A stretch of 64,000 bases of DNA from Balneolaceae bacterium (GTDB taxonomy: Bacteria; Bacteroidota; Rhodothermia; Balneolales; Balneolaceae), in contig JAXHMK010000010.1 in the NCBI GenBank assembly GCA_034521495.1, positions 744,001-808,000 of the forward strand. Reading direction: 5' to 3'. Of the stretch, positions 18,855 through 27,427 are shown one piece after another. A program made the position numbers and the translations under genes. The number at the start of each line of letters is the position of its first letter. Within the stretch, counting starts at the first letter, position 1. The notes below the pieces were generated by a model, which had not been told where the DNA came from, ran no database searches, and saw only the letters and a list, made by a program, of their open reading frames with translations.

Positions 18855-19623
18855 ATGAAGTGGAATTTATCATCCTTTACTTATCTGAAACCGATAAATT
18901 TTCACCGCTACTGTTTTTTTCTTTTGCTGTTCTTTGTAGTTACTACACCAACATACTCTCAAGTTAGCAATGCCGGTGAAATATTTCGGTCCGGCACCGA
19001 TGGCACAATTTTCTTTAGGGCTTCCCGGAGCTGCACAGGTAACACTCCGGTATTCTCCTGAAGTGGTTATCGACAATGACTATACACTACGGGTATTTGG
19101 AATTGGCGGTCTGGTTGGATTAAATCAACTTTTTTTTGATGACCAACTTCCTATTGATATATCGCTCCAGGCCGGTATCATGGACTTAAGCGGATATGCC
19201 AATTTAAACGTTTTGCCACCCGATGATGAGCAGATGGAAAACCAGTTTCCGGATTCACACTGGGATGGTCAGGCCATTAACCTTGATACGAATACATTTA
19301 CTGCAAATGTAATAATTGGAAAAAAATTATCTTTTCTATCCCTGTTTGGCGGTGTTGGATATCAATATGCATCCACAAATATTACCTCAGAGGGTCGCTA
19401 CCCATTTGTTGTCCCTGTTGAAGATGAAAGAAGTGCCAGTAGTACAACTCATGAGGTTCAAAGCATTAACGTGCCAGTTAATATCACTTTAGATGGGGCT
19501 AACAAGATGCATGGCGTTGCAGGCCTGCAATTAAATTTGGAAATATTATCTATATCGGCAAGTTATACAGTTGCCGAATATTCTACAGTAAAAGCAGGCA
19601 TTGGAATCATGATCAGATCCTGA
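18855..19623 (+). pseudogene. Disrupted outer-membrane protein gene (DUF6588-like)
   Basis: Two frames are needed. The first (18855-19061) encodes a signal peptide ending TPTYSQ. The second (in frame from about 18970 to 19623) encodes 200 residues of strand-rich sequence starting YFGPAPMAQFSLGLPGAAQV. The junction near 18965-19020 needs a +1 shift. Comparison by memory with DUF6588 proteins, which place an extra N-terminal domain of roughly 100 residues before the PMAQ-like block, suggests that this domain is also missing. It is either a decayed gene or a small deletion with a frameshift. An independently translated short protein without a signal peptide is less likely. Confidence 0.6.
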
Positions 19624-19637
19624 TAGCCTTAGCCGAT

Positions 19638-20621
19638 TTAATTGACCGGCTTTTTTTGATCCTGTTGCAGCATATAGAGTTGCCACAAATCAGCATTGTT
19701 CAATTTCAGCAACGGCTGGATAGCAAGCTTACCCGTTTTACCAATATTCTCTTCAAGATATTTCAGCTCTTCAAACTGTGCTTTTATTTCGGGATCTGGC
19801 GGGAGATCAAAATCGTTTTCTTTCATAATTAAAATTCCCTTTGCCTTAACAGACAACTCCAGGTAAACCCGCAGGTAACAAATAATATCCCCCACAATTT
19901 CAGCTGAAAATTTATTTTCTATCGACTTTAAATAAGTGCCAATTCGAGACTCAGAAATATTTCCTGCCATCAGCAATCGAAGCATCTCCATATCACTATC
20001 CAAACCCGTGCCAAGCCACACACGTGTGTTTTTTTCGCTCTTCTTGAAAATGAAATAAAGCAAAGGCGGAAGGATAATCAGAATTAAAAGGGTAACGGTT
20101 ACCGGAGGCAAAAGGAATTGGTTAAACAGGCCATGAATAAACACAGCTGCCAAAAACCCGGGCAGATAAGTGAATAGATCCGGCCACTCTTTTCGGTCTG
20201 AAATATCTTTGATGAGTATCGCGGCAATTGCTGTAGTTCCGCCATGCATCACCGCTGTACCAAATCCGCGAACAAACCAGGTTAAGAGCCCCGCATTCGA
20301 TAGGGCATTCAAATAGTAGATGTTTTCGATAATGGCAAAACCTGTGCCTACAGCAAATCCAAATATTGTTGCATCCACCGCAAACCCAACTTTTTTGGAT
20401 TGAATCAAATAAACAACAAACAGAATTTTAAAGAACTCTTCAGATATCGGTGCAACAAATCTGGAATAGATGGATGATTCCATGCCAAGCCAAACAATAA
20501 GGTTATAGTTTGCAAATATGGTGATAAGTGCAGAAAATGCCCCCACAACAATTGCAACCACAGTTTGACGAAACGACACAAGTTTAAAACTGTCAATCAC
20601 CCGCATAAAAATGAGAAACAT
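19638..20621 (-). CDS. PrsW-family intramembrane glutamic protease
   Basis: At least 327 residues with seven to eight hydrophobic segments. The catalytic marks of the PrsW/CPBP-like clan are present: PISEEFFKILFVVYL (the EExxK glutamates), GFAVGTGFAIIENIYYL, GTAVMHGG and PGFLAAVFIHGLFNQFLL with the later histidine and asparagine. In Bacillus PrsW starts cleavage of an anti-sigma factor. Here an ECF sigma/anti-sigma pair lies 3 kb upstream on the same strand, which makes a functional tie tempting but unproven. The ATG at 20619-20621 falls inside the first membrane span; the frame stays open upstream, so the true start is probably further up, with a non-ATG codon. Confidence 0.85.
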   Translation of the reverse strand: MFLIFMRVIDSFKLVSFRQTVVAIVVGAFSALITIFANYNLIVWLGMESSIYSRFVAPISEEFFKILFVVYLIQSKKVGFAVDATIFGFAVGTGFAIIENIYYLNALSNAGLLTWFVRGFGTAVMHGGTTAIAAILIKDISDRKEWPDLFTYLPGFLAAVFIHGLFNQFLLPPVTVTLLILIILPPLLYFIFKKSEKNTRVWLGTGLDSDMEMLRLLMAGNISESRIGTYLKSIENKFSAEIVGDIICYLRVYLELSVKAKGILIMKENDFDLPPDPEIKAQFEELKYLEENIGKTGKLAIQPLLKLNNADLWQLYMLQQDQKKPVN

Positions 20622-20693
20622 CAGGATAGGCAGAAAGGCGATTGCTATTTCAAGTACTTCGTAGATATGTTTTGATCTATTACAGGTTAAATA

Positions 20694-23657
20694 TTATCTC
20701 ATCAACCGTAGTGATATCATCCATTCATCCCCGCGAGATCCGGTATCATAATTCCAGGCTGATCCATAACCCACCGAGAGTGTTGACTCAAGAATAGAAA
20801 ACATCACCATACGAATATCTAATTGTGCTCCAACATTATAATATCTGCCTCTGAATAATTCATCATCAATATTGGTGACCAAACCGGTAGAGAAAAAGTT
20901 AAGCTGCGCCCAGTTTGCGTATAAGTTTAAAAACCCCGCCCTCTTAAATCGTATGGGAGGCGTTGCCCATTCAGCCATCAACTTGGCAAAATTTGTAGCT
21001 GGAATAGCATTCAGTTCTGCACCCGGAAATGAGTAAAAGCGACGGTACTGTCTGCTGTTTTGATTGTCGACCCAATTGTTTCCAAATCCGCCAAAATAGA
21101 AATTACCAAGAGGTTCCTCCCTTGGAGAAAACGAGATACCTGCTGAAGATCTCAGCCAAAGCGATGAGTGATTAATTGGCAGTTCAAACCCTGCATCAAA
21201 ATTTTGATTGATACGGGGAAATAGTTTTCCATCTCCATAATTGTTTGAACTGGTCAGCTCCCACTCAAATCCCTTCTCATAATCCACAGCACCCAACGAA
21301 TTTTGCAGTGCCTGGTACGATACTGAACTATTCAGTGCCACAAATTCGCTGAAAGATGTAGTAATATTTTGGAAATCGGGTAAGCGCTCCATTCCTCCAT
21401 AATAGGCCGAGGCGATGTCGAAATGCACTGTTTTTTCCACATCTTTATAAAGTTCGGTATTGTATCCCATCCCCACTGAGTAACCTTTTCGGCTGCGTTT
21501 TGTGGGACCAAAAAGATCATAAAAATCTGCACCGTTATAATTTCCAAAAAAACGCCAGGATGGGGTTTCGTACAGAAATGAAGCATGAAAATGTTCATCT
21601 TCCGCCAATCCCGAATGAGGGGAATATGAACCCGTTATTGCTAAATCGTGCAGTCGCAGATTATCTGTAAAGTTAAACCGGAGTCCGCCGGCCACATAAT
21701 CTTTAAACCCCTGAACAATGGGATACGCAGAAACCAATGACAGATTCCCAATTGAAGAATAGTCAGATCGACCGGTAATTAAAGCTTCTGTATCCATGCG
21801 GTCTGAATCCGGAGGAGGAAGCATCCAATCAATGACTTCAGGGTGATTTTCGACAATTTCCTGTCCTAAAAAATGTATAGAACTAACGTTGCTTACCGGC
21901 TCATTCTTGATCTTAACGGGTAAAAAACCGGTTCCTGTATATTCAAATGCGATCAGCGTATCCTCTGAAACCGGAATTGGTTTGAAGTAGCCGGTCTCTA
22001 CATTTGTAAGCCATCGAATCTCTTCACTCTCTATATTGTACCGAACAATATTAGAGACCCCGCTGTAGTAGGTTGACCCAAAAAGGTATTTACCATCACC
22101 TGAGAATTGAAAATTGGACGGGGAACTGACCTGAAAATCAAAGAGTTCTCTCGGCTCAAACGTACCGGCTCTCAATGAATCTGTATGGAGCATTACAAGC
22201 CGCTGATCTCCGCTTACATTTCCAAGTGCTGCACTCATCCACTTTCCATCCGGTGAGAGATCGATATCAAAAATATCTTCGCCATAAGGCATGGAATAAA
22301 TTCTATTCCATTGATCATAAGGAGGAGGAATTCGCACGATCGATGCAATTCCATTCAGATGGCGTACGCCCCACAATGATTTATCATTTTCGTTGAGTAC
22401 AAGGTCTCCTGTACGAACATCTTCCATCAACATTTCAGAGTTGCCGGTATGTACATTTACGGAGTAAAGATCGCGCCACTCGTTATTGTCGTTAGTGTAA
22501 AACAGAGTTGCGGAATCCGGATCGTATGCAAGCGAGCTTACAAAATAGAGCGCCGAACCACGGATATCAGTTATCCGGTTCATCTCCCCTGTATTGGGAT
22601 TTAATGAGGTAAGATGTGAAACTCTGCCCGGCAGATCTACAGCCATGTAGATACGGTCGTTCACCTCATCGTAAATACCGCTGGAAACTCCGCCAAGTGG
22701 CCGCGGTGTAAGAACTTCTCGTTCTGTTATGGGATTTTGTCGAATTCTTTCCAGGTTTTGTTGTTGCCATCTGTTTTCCCACTCAACCCAATTCGACCAT
22801 TCATTATCAAGAGAAGTGCCATATATATTTTTGAACTGACGGGCGTAAAACGCTTTGCTGTCATTGGACCGGCTTACCCAATCGAGCAGAGACTGCGGAC
22901 CATACTGAAGCGACAGATAGCTCATAAAACGAGTTCCATACATATACGAGTTTGCACCAACCTGGAAATCGGCGGTTGTGCCTTCCGATTCAAGTCCAAC
23001 AGCATCATAAATGTAAGATGAATCCCGTACCATCGTCCGAAACATCATTTCGTCGTAGGCTCCCATTACCCGGCCAATTCCGCCAGACATCCAGGTTGTC
23101 ATGTATTCTGCAATTCCCTCGTGATACCATCTCGGCGCAAAAATTCTTGGAGCTGTTAAATACGTATAAAACATCGACACAGGATTATCGCGGCTTGGAT
23201 AAACTTTTCCGGCAAACAATGTTCGAAAAAATTGATCCGAATTATTGGGTTTATCCTGGGCTATAATGTGAACCAGCTCATGATTCATCAAAACATTGAT
23301 ACGTTCATTTGCGGGATTTGTCTCATAAGCATAACTGTAGGGCGCAATTCCCATTAGAATAATATTATTAGGAACGGCGGATGCTCCCCCATTTGCAAAA
23401 TCACCATAATCGGACATGATGACACTTACCGGTTCAGAAAGATTGTAATTGAATTTTTCTTTGTGAAATCGAAGAGAGTTAGTATAGCTGCGAACAGTGT
23501 GATTGAGCAGGTATTGATGCCCAAAATTGTAGTAGATGAGATTGAGATCTTCTGTTTCAACGGTCTTAAACTGCCCTGTTGCCCTGGCTTGTAATACAAG
23601 TACAATAAAACATCCACTAATAAATATAATTAACAACTGTTTTAGTATATGCCCCAT
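20694..23657 (-). CDS. Secreted peptidase-MA-like protein with beta-propeller and barrel regions
   Basis: About 987 residues from the ATG at 23655-23657, which gives a clean signal peptide; the frame extends 29 codons further upstream without adding anything recognisable. The N-terminal third carries a gluzincin-type site, MNHELVHIIAQD, followed downstream by WYHEGIAEYMTTW with the third zinc ligand, so a zinc metallopeptidase is predicted. The middle third has repeated TolB/WD40-like blades (DIDLSPDGKWMSAALG, FQFSGDGKYLFGSTYYSG). The last 300 residues alternate like an outer-membrane barrel and end in WMISLRLMR. The combination suggests a surface-anchored peptidase. It is the first gene after the sigma/anti-sigma operon terminator. 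Confidence 0.8.
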   Translation of the reverse strand: MGHILKQLLIIFISGCFIVLVLQARATGQFKTVETEDLNLIYYNFGHQYLLNHTVRSYTNSLRFHKEKFNYNLSEPVSVIMSDYGDFANGGASAVPNNIILMGIAPYSYAYETNPANERINVLMNHELVHIIAQDKPNNSDQFFRTLFAGKVYPSRDNPVSMFYTYLTAPRIFAPRWYHEGIAEYMTTWMSGGIGRVMGAYDEMMFRTMVRDSSYIYDAVGLESEGTTADFQVGANSYMYGTRFMSYLSLQYGPQSLLDWVSRSNDSKAFYARQFKNIYGTSLDNEWSNWVEWENRWQQQNLERIRQNPITEREVLTPRPLGGVSSGIYDEVNDRIYMAVDLPGRVSHLTSLNPNTGEMNRITDIRGSALYFVSSLAYDPDSATLFYTNDNNEWRDLYSVNVHTGNSEMLMEDVRTGDLVLNENDKSLWGVRHLNGIASIVRIPPPYDQWNRIYSMPYGEDIFDIDLSPDGKWMSAALGNVSGDQRLVMLHTDSLRAGTFEPRELFDFQVSSPSNFQFSGDGKYLFGSTYYSGVSNIVRYNIESEEIRWLTNVETGYFKPIPVSEDTLIAFEYTGTGFLPVKIKNEPVSNVSSIHFLGQEIVENHPEVIDWMLPPPDSDRMDTEALITGRSDYSSIGNLSLVSAYPIVQGFKDYVAGGLRFNFTDNLRLHDLAITGSYSPHSGLAEDEHFHASFLYETPSWRFFGNYNGADFYDLFGPTKRSRKGYSVGMGYNTELYKDVEKTVHFDIASAYYGGMERLPDFQNITTSFSEFVALNSSVSYQALQNSLGAVDYEKGFEWELTSSNNYGDGKLFPRINQNFDAGFELPINHSSLWLRSSAGISFSPREEPLGNFYFGGFGNNWVDNQNSRQYRRFYSFPGAELNAIPATNFAKLMAEWATPPIRFKRAGFLNLYANWAQLNFFSTGLVTNIDDELFRGRYYNVGAQLDIRMVMFSILESTLSVGYGSAWNYDTGSRGDEWMISLRLMR

Positions 23658-23744
23658 TGTGTACAGGTTTAATCGTGCCTGTTGAATTTTTTCGCCAAGT
23701 AAATTTAGCCCTAAAAACTTTTGGTTATTTTTACACAAATACAA

Positions 23745-23785
23745 ATAAAAAAAGAAAAATGCCTCATTTCACTGAGACATTTTTG
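23745..23785 (-). terminator. Terminator after the anti-sigma-like gene
   Basis: On the minus strand the arms AAAAATGTCTCA and TGAGGCATTTTT enclose GTGAAA and are followed by a T-rich tract (TTTTTCTTTTTTT). It lies between the anti-sigma-like gene and the peptidase gene. Confidence 0.7.
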
Positions 23786-23867
23786 TCTTTTTGCTCAACT
23801 ATATTTTTGAATTTTCTTTTAGGCGGCCGACTCCTCAACAAGCCGGCCGATAAAAAAGCAGATCTTT

Positions 23868-25334
23868 TTAATTAAGATCGGGGCTTGCCAGCAGTTGATG
23901 AAAGTCTGGGCTGGCCAGTAATTGATTGAAATCTGGACTTGCAAGTAACTGATTGAAGGCAGGACTCGCCAACAGTTGATTAAAATCTGGACTTGCAAGT
24001 AATTGGTTAAAGTCTTGATTTGCCATTAACTGAGCAAAATCGGGACTTGCCATAAGTTGACTAAAATCCGGGCTGGCCACTAATTGATTGAAGGCCGGGC
24101 TGGCTACCAACTGGTTAAAATCCGGACTCGCCATCAGCTGGGCAAAATCGGAACTTGCCATTAATTGACTGAAATCCGGGCTGGCCACCAACTGTTGGAA
24201 GGCCGGACTTGCTACCAACTGGTTAAAATCCGGGCTCGCCATCAGCTGAGCAAAATCGGAGCTTGCCATCAGTTGATTAAATGATGAACTGGCAAGCAGT
24301 TGATTAAATTCAGCACTGGCAATCAACTGGTTAAACGCCGAACTTTCCATCAACTGATTAAAATCAGAACTGGCCATCAATTGATTAAACTCCGCACTTG
24401 CTGTTAACTGATTAAAATCAGAACTGGCAATTAATTGTTGAAAATCCGAATTGGCAACCAACTGGTTAAAATCAGAGCTGGCCATTAATTGTGTAAAGTC
24501 TGCACTGGCAACCAATTGTTGAAAATTGGAGTTTGCCATTAACTGATTGAAATCTGCAGTTGCAAAAAGTTGATTAAAGTCAGAACTGGCCATTAACTGA
24601 GTGAAGTCAGAATTTGCAATCAACTGGTTAAATTCAGCAGTTGCAAAAAGTTGATTAAAATCAGGGCTGGCAAGTAATTGATTGAAGGCAGAGTTAGCCA
24701 TCAATTGATAAAATTCAGGACTTGCAAAAAGCTGATTAAAATCAGGGCTTGCCATCAATTGTGAGAAGGTTTCGTTTTTGGCAATCGCCTGTAATTCGCC
24801 CGTTTCTACTAAGCGCTGAAAATCATCACTTTGTAATATTTGCTGTGTTTCCTCGCTGTCAAGATCTACATCGGCTTCTGTAATTTGTGTCCCCCTGTAG
24901 CGTTCTGCCTGTTCAACTCCATCTGTTCCGATTGTACCGGAAACATCACTTTGTTGTGGTTGTTGGAAATCTGTAGTAACAAAAACTACAATTACAACTG
25001 CGGCTGCGGCTGCAAGAATTGCGGCTGTCTTACCCGAAAATAATTTTGAATCAGGCATATGTTCCTCCTTTTTGATTTTGTGGATTTTATTCTGTTGTAC
25101 GTCCTTAGTTTCAGATTTTTTAGCTATTTCCTCTTTAATATGCATTGAAAGTCCGTCAGGAAGCTCAATTTCTTTCTTTAACTCATCCATTTTCTTTGCC
25201 ATCTCCTGTAGATCATTGTATAGTGAACGAGCTTCTTCGTTTTCTTCAAGGATTGATTGAACTCTTCGGCTATCCCCGGGTGAATTTTCACCGTCGATTT
25301 CAGCCTGGATTAATTTTACAATCTGATTGTCCAT
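23868..25334 (-). CDS. Anti-sigma-like membrane protein with 33 nonapeptide repeats
   Basis: A 488-residue protein. Residues 1-100 resemble the cytosolic part of an anti-sigma factor (AEIDGENSPGDSRRVQSILE, then NEEARSLYNDL) but have no zinc-ligand motif. A single membrane span lies at about 103-120 (AAILAAAAAVVIVVFV). Residues 121-162 are an acidic linker. Residues 190-486 are 33 uninterrupted copies of a nine-residue unit, consensus FNQLMASPD, ending with Leu-Asn; three weaker units (163-189) precede them. The repeat domain would lie outside the cytoplasm. The gene follows the ECF sigma factor after 143 bases on the same strand, so it is probably the cognate regulator. I know of no named family for the repeat domain. 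Confidence 0.85.
   Translation of the reverse strand: MDNQIVKLIQAEIDGENSPGDSRRVQSILEENEEARSLYNDLQEMAKKMDELKKEIELPDGLSMHIKEEIAKKSETKDVQQNKIHKIKKEEHMPDSKLFSGKTAAILAAAAAVVIVVFVTTDFQQPQQSDVSGTIGTDGVEQAERYRGTQITEADVDLDSEETQQILQSDDFQRLVETGELQAIAKNETFSQLMASPDFNQLFASPEFYQLMANSAFNQLLASPDFNQLFATAEFNQLIANSDFTQLMASSDFNQLFATADFNQLMANSNFQQLVASADFTQLMASSDFNQLVANSDFQQLIASSDFNQLTASAEFNQLMASSDFNQLMESSAFNQLIASAEFNQLLASSSFNQLMASSDFAQLMASPDFNQLVASPAFQQLVASPDFSQLMASSDFAQLMASPDFNQLVASPAFNQLVASPDFSQLMASPDFAQLMANQDFNQLLASPDFNQLLASPAFNQLLASPDFNQLLASPDFHQLLASPDLN
23877..24767 (-). repeat. 27-bp coding tandem repeat, 33 units
   Basis: The 891 bases encode 33 nonapeptides in register without a gap or stop. Phe (position 1), Gln-Leu (3-4) and Ala (6) are nearly invariant; positions 5 and 7-9 vary. 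A 36-residue (108-bp) block, four units long, is repeated (units 20-23 and 24-27), and the last units (29-33) are the most uniform, which points to recent expansion at the 3' end. Confidence 0.95.
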
Positions 25335-25477
25335 CGCTTTCAGTCTTTAAATTGAATTCTCTTCGTTGCCCAAGAGACGACCATTCTGTCTTTTACTTTA
25401 AGTACACACCAATCCTGAAAAAGTTGGTGAGTTTTTTAAATTATTTTGAAAAGTGTATTTGAAGCGATTCAACGATT

Positions 25478-25999
25478 TTAACAGAGTCGTTCTCGCAGTT
25501 TCATTCGGGCTCCATACAAACGTGATTTTACTTTTTTCTCTTCAATATCCAACACTTCAGCAATCTCTTTATAACTGAGTTCCTCAAAGTGCCTCAAATA
25601 TATTACAGAGCTGAATTTTTGATCTAACGATTCTATCGCTTCGTAAAGTTGACGGTTTTCCTCTTTTCTGATGACTATGCCAACCGGAGTTTCTCCATCT
25701 GTTTCATTGGGAGAAATTCTCTCTGTTTCTGTTACCCCTCTCATTTTATTCAAAGCCTCGTTCATTATAATCCGATAGAGCCAACTATAAAATTTATAGT
25801 CTGAATTATAAGACTTCAACTTCTCCCAGGATTTTATGAACCCGTTTTGTGTTACATCTTTAGCAGCTTCAGGATCTTTTACAACAGATAGAGCGGTCCT
25901 GTACATGGTCAGTTGATATCGATCAACCAACTCATCAAATGCCCCGTTATTTCCTTCCAGACACTGTGTTACAAGTTCTTTATCACTCGCCCCAACCAT
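25478..25999 (-). CDS. ECF-type RNA polymerase sigma factor
   Basis: A 173-residue sigma-70 family protein. Region 2 is recognised by FDELVDRYQLTMYRTALSVV and DVTQNGFIKSWEKL, then YKFYSWLYRIIMNEAL. Region 4 is DQKFSSVIYLRHFEELSYKE followed by IAEVLDIEEKKVKSRLYGAR. The size and the lack of regions 1 and 3 fit an extracytoplasmic-function factor. The downstream membrane protein on the same strand is the natural anti-sigma partner, although the 143-base gap is longer than usual for such pairs. Confidence 0.94.
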   Translation of the reverse strand: MVGASDKELVTQCLEGNNGAFDELVDRYQLTMYRTALSVVKDPEAAKDVTQNGFIKSWEKLKSYNSDYKFYSWLYRIIMNEALNKMRGVTETERISPNETDGETPVGIVIRKEENRQLYEAIESLDQKFSSVIYLRHFEELSYKEIAEVLDIEEKKVKSRLYGARMKLRERLC

Positions 26000-26081
26000 G
26001 AAGAGCTATTTCTTTAAATTAAAATTGACCCCTAAACATTATTTTTAAACCACTCAAAGGAAAATTGAATAATCTTTTTAA

Positions 26082-26366
26082 TTATTCAATGGTAAAAATC
26101 TGATCAAGTCGTGTAAATTTAAATACATCCCTTACGTGGTCATTCATATTCTTCAATCTAACTGTATGTCCGTTTTTTTCCAGTCGTTTATATGTATTCA
26201 CGAGAATACTTAATCCCATACTTGAAATATAATCCAGATCCGACATATCAATCGTAACCGTTTCTTCACTTTTTGAAAGATGATTAGCTGCTTTTTCAGC
26301 CTGACTTGCATCCAAACGGCCTTTAAATTTTAGCTCATTGGCACTTTTCTTTTCGATAGTCAACAT
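26082..26366 (-). CDS. STAS-domain anti-sigma factor antagonist
   Basis: A 94-residue single STAS domain. The phosphorylatable serine region is DLDYISSMGLSILVNTY, followed by the typical C-terminal VRLKNMNDHVRDVFKFTRLDQIFTIE. Such proteins bind and neutralise an RsbW-like kinase when unphosphorylated. It follows the HATPase gene 9 bases downstream on the same strand, so the two form a pair. Confidence 0.9.
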   Translation of the reverse strand: MLTIEKKSANELKFKGRLDASQAEKAANHLSKSEETVTIDMSDLDYISSMGLSILVNTYKRLEKNGHTVRLKNMNDHVRDVFKFTRLDQIFTIE

Positions 26367-26375
26367 TCTAAATCC

Positions 26376-26780
26376 TCAAACATTTTTAATTATCGTAATT
26401 TTTGAGATCCCATTTTGGTGTTCAAATTTCACTTCATCCATCAATTGTTTTACAAGAAAAATACCCAAACCACCCGATCTCTTCTTTTTAATATAATCAT
26501 CAAAATCGATCTTGGTTGTTTTAGTCAAATCAAAGGGGTGCTCTTCATGATCCGTCAGACATGTTAATATCTGACCGTTAACACTTTCAATAGATATTTC
26601 TATGGCCTGACTTGAACCGGAATTGTGCCGAACCATATTTGTAAAAATCTCTTCAACCGAAAGCTCAATATCATGTAAAAGCCTCTCACCCAGATGAAAT
26701 TTTTCCCCGTTTCCTTCCAGGAAATTGAAAATATTTTCCAGTTCCTTAATACTTCTGCTAAATTTTTTTTTGTTTTCCAT
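26376..26780 (-). CDS. RsbW-like serine kinase/anti-sigma ATPase
   Basis: A 134-residue GHKL ATPase of the RsbW/SpoIIAB type. The N box is LSVEEIFTNMVRHN, and the G1/G2 region is KKRSGGLGIFLVKQLMDEV. It would phosphorylate the STAS partner and could hold a sigma factor or another output protein. It is cytosolic. The matching phosphatase and sigma-B-like factor are not in the window, so the output is not known. Confidence 0.88.
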   Translation of the reverse strand: MENKKKFSRSIKELENIFNFLEGNGEKFHLGERLLHDIELSVEEIFTNMVRHNSGSSQAIEISIESVNGQILTCLTDHEEHPFDLTKTTKIDFDDYIKKKRSGGLGIFLVKQLMDEVKFEHQNGISKITIIKNV

Positions 26781-26987
26781 TAATTGAGCAAATAATTGTT
26801 TAAAGAACCATCTATCTCAATTTAATTGCCAATATAATAGAAAAATTATACCATTTTACTCTTTTAATTTATTATGTTTGTTTTTCCAGGTTCTACTTCA
26901 ATTATTATTTGAAAATCTATTATTAGCTTTTAATAATATTAATTGTAGTTTTTATTCATAATCCAATGAAATCCAAATAAGGAAACC

Positions 26988-27329
26988 ATGAATTACAGTA
27001 TAAACGAAAAGTACAACTGCGTAGTTATCAATTTAAAAGGCAGAGTTATGGGCGGGCCAGATGCCGAAACATTTTCAAATGAAATTCACAAACTTATTGA
27101 CGAGGGTAAGAAGCAGATTATAATCAATTTGGAGGATGTTAAATTTATGAACTCTTCCGGTTTAGGAATTCTAATTGGAGGACTCAATACTGTGCGAAAA
27201 AATGATGGAGATATAAAACTGTGCAATGCAGATAAACGAATTTCAAGTTTATTGATGGTCTCCCAGTTGAACACAGTATTCGACCACTATACCAGCCTGG
27301 ATGAGGCACTTGAAGCCTACAACGACTAA
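26988..27329 (+). CDS. STAS-domain anti-sigma factor antagonist, second copy
   Basis: A 113-residue STAS domain protein, divergent from the RsbW-like gene with a 207-base AT-rich gap. The core is LEDVKFMNSSGLGILIGGLN with the phosphorylatable serine, and it begins YNCVVINLKGRVMGGPDAE. It is longer and more standard in length than the first STAS protein. It could compete for the same kinase or serve another one elsewhere. Confidence 0.9.
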   Translation: MNYSINEKYNCVVINLKGRVMGGPDAETFSNEIHKLIDEGKKQIIINLEDVKFMNSSGLGILIGGLNTVRKNDGDIKLCNADKRISSLLMVSQLNTVFDHYTSLDEALEAYND

Positions 27330-27427
27330 TGCAATCATCTAAATTGATTGTTAAGATTTCTACAAGACTCATCGGGGGAAAATTTTAATAAACTACCGGC
27401 GGGTCTTGTTTGATTCCCTTTCTCCTC

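Noticed and set aside
23877-24767. The regular 27-base period could be taken for a CRISPR array.
   Set aside because: There are no unique spacers; every unit is coding, in frame and similar along its whole length.
26781-26987. A regulatory RNA in the gap between the RsbW-like and STAS genes.
   Set aside because: The gap is AT-rich with no stable stem; two divergent promoters are enough to explain it.
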